46,938 nt of DNA from Fidelibacterota bacterium (GTDB lineage: Bacteria > Fidelibacterota > UBA8477 > JABMPR01), in assembly GCA_018650445.1 (NCBI GenBank), contig JABIFX010000259.1, positions 1 to 46,938 of the forward strand, read 5' to 3'. Of the stretch, positions 44,385-46,938 are shown piece after piece. The notes beneath the pieces were generated by a model that saw only the letters and a list, made by a program, of their open reading frames with translations, did not search any database and was not told where the DNA came from. The position numbers were made by a program, and so were the translations under genes. Each line of letters starts with the position of its first letter. Within the stretch, counting starts at the first letter, position 1.

Positions 44385-46083
44385 AGGCAAACGCGTATTA
44401 ATATTTGGTGGTTGGGGACTGGTTGGTCAAGCCATTGCTAAACAATTACTTGAAGAAAAACCATCTGAATTAATCGTAACATCTTTACGGGAGAATGAGG
44501 CTGCAGAAATACAGACCATTCTCGAAAATCATCCTCTCAATCAAGGGACAAAAATAATTTCGGTTCATGGCGACCTTTTTGTACGAAATGAATTATCCTT
44601 TTTATCCAAGGCAGATATCTATTCCAAACCTGAGCAGGTTGAATTGATGATCCATGATATTTACGATGATCTTGGTCCTGATATCATCAATAACTCCAAA
44701 TTGTATCAGATCATGGATGCTCATAAACCACAAATACTCATTGACTGTATCAATACAGCCACAGCTTTTGCTTACCAGAATGTTTATCAGATAGTTGCTG
44801 AGCTGCGAGCTCAAATAAATGACATTCGCAAGGGCAGATCTGGTGATGATAAGCTGATTGAGACTGTAGAGAGAATGATTTCCACCCTCTATATCCCACA
44901 ATTAATTCGTCACGTACAAATACTCATCGAAAGTATGCGTCAGGCTGATACGAAACTTTACTTGAAGGTGGGTACCAGCGGAACAGGTGGAATGGGATTT
45001 AATATTCCTTACACACATTCTGAAGATAAACCTTCTAAAATGCTCATGAGCAAGTCCTCGCTAGCTGGAGCCCATACTATGTTGCTGTGGTTATTAGGCC
45101 GCACGCCGCATGCACCCATCGTCAAAGAAATAAAACCTACTGCAGCCATAGCCTGGAAAAAAATTGGCTACGGAAAGGTTGTTAAGCGTGGAAGTCACAT
45201 TCCACTCTTCGATTCAGTACCCAGTGAAGCAACTGTATTAGGCAATACTCTGAGTAAGTCTCCAGAATCGACATGGGATCGGCTCGGGGACGATTGTCTG
45301 GAATCCGTCTATATCGATGCTGGAGAAAATGGCTATTTCTCTGCTGGGGAATTCTCAGTATTGACTGGAGAAGGACAAATGGAATTTGTCACTCCAGAGG
45401 AAATTGCTGACTTGACGCTTCTAGAGATAAGAGGTGGCAACACGGGTAACGATATCATATCCAGTCTTGATTCATCCGTCTTGACTCCTTCATATCGAGC
45501 TGGTCTGATTCGCAAGGATGCCCTGGAAAAGATGGAGGCCCTTGAGGAAAAGACCGGGAAAGATAGTGTGGCTTTCGAGTTGTTGGGACCACCCCGATTA
45601 ACAAAACTGCTGTATGAAGTGTATATCTTAAAGCAACTCAAAGGCAATATCTCGGCTGTTTTGAGTGCGGATCCTGCCGAACTGGCAGCTCAGATGGAAG
45701 CTGAAATTCTTGGTAATAAAGAGTTGCGATCCACAATCCTCTCTGTTGGCACACCGATTTTGTTGAAAGATGGTCTCACATTTTTACGTGGTCCTGATAT
45801 ATCAGTCCCCAATTTTGAGGGCCGAACAGTGCTGGATATTACTCCTGAAAATATTGAGAAGTGGACCAGCGGTGGTTGGCTGGACTTACGCAAAACGAAT
45901 GTCATCAAATGGCAGGAAAGACTTGCAGCATTGGGTGATGATATGGAGAAGGAAACCAAGCAGGATTATTCTTCATATTACTTCCGGAACAGACGTTTTC
46001 TCGGAGCAACCCAACGTATGGATATTGGTATCATTGTAAACTGGGTTCTAGAGTACGAAGATAAAGGGTATCGAATTAAATAG
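44374..46083 (+). CDS. Large Rossmann-fold protein of unknown function (NAD(P)-dependent epimerase/SDR-like)
   Basis: Cytoplasmic 569-residue protein. It begins as an NAD(P)-binding fold: RVLIFGGWGLVGQAIAKQLL (7-26) with the glycine-rich turn GGWGLVG, then ELIVTSLRE and ILIDCINTATAFAYQNV. After about residue 190 it carries a conserved-looking stretch, LKVGTSGTGGMGFNIPYTHS, then KSSLAGAHTMLLWLLGRTP and IKPTAAIAWKKIGYGKV. The C-terminal 350 residues have no domain I can name. It is much longer than a normal SDR (about 250) or extended SDR (about 350). Overlap with the pseudouridine synthase gene suggests co-expression. The reaction is unknown. Confidence 0.65.
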   Translation: MDIKGKRVLIFGGWGLVGQAIAKQLLEEKPSELIVTSLRENEAAEIQTILENHPLNQGTKIISVHGDLFVRNELSFLSKADIYSKPEQVELMIHDIYDDLGPDIINNSKLYQIMDAHKPQILIDCINTATAFAYQNVYQIVAELRAQINDIRKGRSGDDKLIETVERMISTLYIPQLIRHVQILIESMRQADTKLYLKVGTSGTGGMGFNIPYTHSEDKPSKMLMSKSSLAGAHTMLLWLLGRTPHAPIVKEIKPTAAIAWKKIGYGKVVKRGSHIPLFDSVPSEATVLGNTLSKSPESTWDRLGDDCLESVYIDAGENGYFSAGEFSVLTGEGQMEFVTPEEIADLTLLEIRGGNTGNDIISSLDSSVLTPSYRAGLIRKDALEKMEALEEKTGKDSVAFELLGPPRLTKLLYEVYILKQLKGNISAVLSADPAELAAQMEAEILGNKELRSTILSVGTPILLKDGLTFLRGPDISVPNFEGRTVLDITPENIEKWTSGGWLDLRKTNVIKWQERLAALGDDMEKETKQDYSSYYFRNRRFLGATQRMDIGIIVNWVLEYEDKGYRIK

Positions 46084-46166
46084 TTCTTCAGTCATTCGCT
46101 TATAAAATTCAATTATTTAGGTCAGGTATTCTGGGTTGTGTTGGCATCAATGGTCGTCTATATTGC

Positions 46167-46215
46167 GCCGCTTTGAAACGAGTATATAAAATAATATTGA
46201 TTAAAGCGGCTTTTT
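46167..46215 (+). promoter_or_regulatory. Inverted repeat just upstream of cmk (terminator or leader hairpin)
   Basis: GCCGCTTT (46167-46174) and AAAGCGGC (46203-46210) are a perfect 8-bp inverted repeat, extendable by G-T and A-T pairs, enclosing an AT-rich 28-nt loop and followed by five T. It ends 4 bp before the cmk start codon, leaving no normal ribosome binding site. It could terminate the upstream operon, or form a leader structure that limits cmk translation. Confidence 0.5.
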
Positions 46216-46218
46216 GAA

Positions 46219-46938
46219 ATGATTATTGCTATTGATGGCCCTGCGGCATCCGGCAAGAGCTCAACGGCTCACGGTGTTGCTCAAAAATTGAATTTTCGAC
46301 ACATCGATACCGGTGCAATGTACCGGGCTATTACCTTAAAGATAATCAATGAAAACATGGACTTATCAAAGCTTGATGACCTTCAGGCATTATTAGATGG
46401 TCTTGATCTACAAGTCACATTCAATGAGGACATCCAGGAAATCTACCTGGATGGGGAACTCCTGGGTGACGAAATTCGATCACCTCAAGTTACTAATCTT
46501 GTGGCTGATGTTAGCGCCATCGCCGGGGTCAGAAATCACTTGCTGGGGATTCAACGTGAAGTAGCTCAATCCCATGATGTTGTACTTGAAGGACGCGATA
46601 TTGGGACGGTTGTTTTTCCAGATGCTGATATCAAGATTTACATGGTGGCTGAAGCTCGAATCCGAGCCCTACGCAGGCAGAAAGATTTTGCCCTTCAGGG
46701 TATTGAAAAGTCCATAGAAGAATTAGAAAAAGAGATTCTCGAAAGAGATGAACACAATGCCAAACGCAAATTGGCACCAATGAAAGCCGCAAAAGATGCA
46801 ATTACTCTCGATACGACAGAATTAAGTATCGATGATCAGATAGAATTTATTGTCTCCAGGGTGGAGACAGCGAAGTCAAATGGAGGAAACTTAATGACCA
46901 AGAAACAAGACATGGATGCAAAAGCTGAAGAAGTAAAA
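46219..46938 (+). CDS. cmk: Cytidylate kinase, frame open to the window end (possible Cmk-S1 fusion)
   Basis: Phosphorylates CMP and dCMP. The first 225 codons form a complete Cmk: IAIDGPAASGKSSTAHGVA (P-loop, residues 3-21), HIDTGAMYRAITLKI, LEGRDIGTVVFPDADIKIYM, and an arginine-rich lid (RIRALRRQKDF). Usual length is about 225-230 residues. However, no stop codon occurs: the frame continues through GGAGG and an ATG (46894) to the last base. cmk is commonly followed by rpsA, so either the two are fused here or they share one frame and S1 is made from its own start. The 3' end lies outside the window. Confidence 0.92.
   Translation, partial: MIIAIDGPAASGKSSTAHGVAQKLNFRHIDTGAMYRAITLKIINENMDLSKLDDLQALLDGLDLQVTFNEDIQEIYLDGELLGDEIRSPQVTNLVADVSAIAGVRNHLLGIQREVAQSHDVVLEGRDIGTVVFPDADIKIYMVAEARIRALRRQKDFALQGIEKSIEELEKEILERDEHNAKRKLAPMKAAKDAITLDTTELSIDDQIEFIVSRVETAKSNGGNLMTKKQDMDAKAEEVK
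46894..46938 (+). CDS. rpsA: Probable start of ribosomal protein S1 (partial, 15 codons)
   Basis: ATG 46894 has GGAGG (46882-46886) at 7 bp and begins MTKKQDMDAKAEEVK, a charged start like that of S1 in many bacteria. It is in the same frame as cmk with no stop between. Fifteen residues are too few to confirm S1; the assignment rests on the widespread cmk-rpsA gene order. Confidence 0.45.
   Translation, partial: MTKKQDMDAKAEEVK

Noticed and set aside
1-46938. CRISPR arrays, insertion sequences, intact prophage or restriction-modification systems
   Set aside because: No regularly spaced repeats, transposase or integrase motifs, phage structural genes or methyltransferase/nuclease pairs were seen on either strand.

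Overview
The window reads as a continuous piece of a diderm bacterial chromosome: housekeeping genes, a nearly complete menaquinone pathway, and a few small accessory modules. Classical menaquinone synthesis, many lipoprotein and Sec signal peptides, frequent TTG/GTG starts with purine-rich ribosome binding sites, GlnRS beside GluRS, and DUF2249 next to a heme-copper-oxidase-like membrane protein suggest a marine bacterium of the FCB group, possibly Marinimicrobia (SAR406). That placement is inference from gene content only; no rRNA is present and no search could be run. I see no CRISPR array, transposase or intact prophage.

Layout, left to right. (1) 1-1171: the C-terminal part of triosephosphate isomerase, secG and a tRNA-Leu(GAG). 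The tRNA 3' end and the terminator behind it occur a second time 149 bp downstream. (2) 1265-3668: a leftward XRE/S24 repressor-like gene lacking the catalytic serine, an intergenic stretch, and a secreted TPR protein closed by a strong terminator. (3) 3772-18454: a long rightward run of tightly packed genes: acpS, nnr, vanZ-like, recN, a cohesin-like lipoprotein, threonine aldolase, trkA, trkH, enoyl-CoA hydratase, a DUF1611/DgcN-like gene, a dipeptide-epimerase-like enolase, two tandem D-Ala-D-Ala carboxypeptidases and methylmalonyl-CoA epimerase. (4) 18639-20800: a three-gene unit (double DUF2249, heme-copper-oxidase-I-like membrane protein, DUF59) behind a candidate CRP/FNR-type palindrome. 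(5) 20892-30530: a leftward lipoprotein, then rightward uvrC, a FAH-family hydrolase, gltX, glnS, a secreted protein of unknown function and rmuC. (6) 40271-30527 on the minus strand: menF, menD, menH, menB, menA, menC, menE and a MATE exporter; from menD onward the genes overlap or nearly touch. (7) 40491-46938 rightward: a YkfC-like NlpC/P60 peptidase, trpS, scpA, scpB, an RsuA/RluB-type pseudouridine synthase, a large Rossmann protein of unknown function, and cytidylate kinase, whose frame runs without a stop into what looks like the start of ribosomal protein S1.

How the genes fit together. The men genes cover chorismate to demethylmenaquinone, except for a dedicated DHNA-CoA thioesterase; the final methyltransferase is not in the window either. 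The epimerase, the DUF1611 protein, the two DacB-type carboxypeptidases and the NlpC/P60 enzyme together suggest turnover of peptidoglycan peptides and D-glutamate. The DUF2249 unit looks like a nitric-oxide or low-oxygen respiration accessory module. The points I would check first are the open cmk-rpsA frame, the duplicated tRNA end beside a repressor-like gene, the DUF1611-epimerase pair and the 569-residue Rossmann protein.
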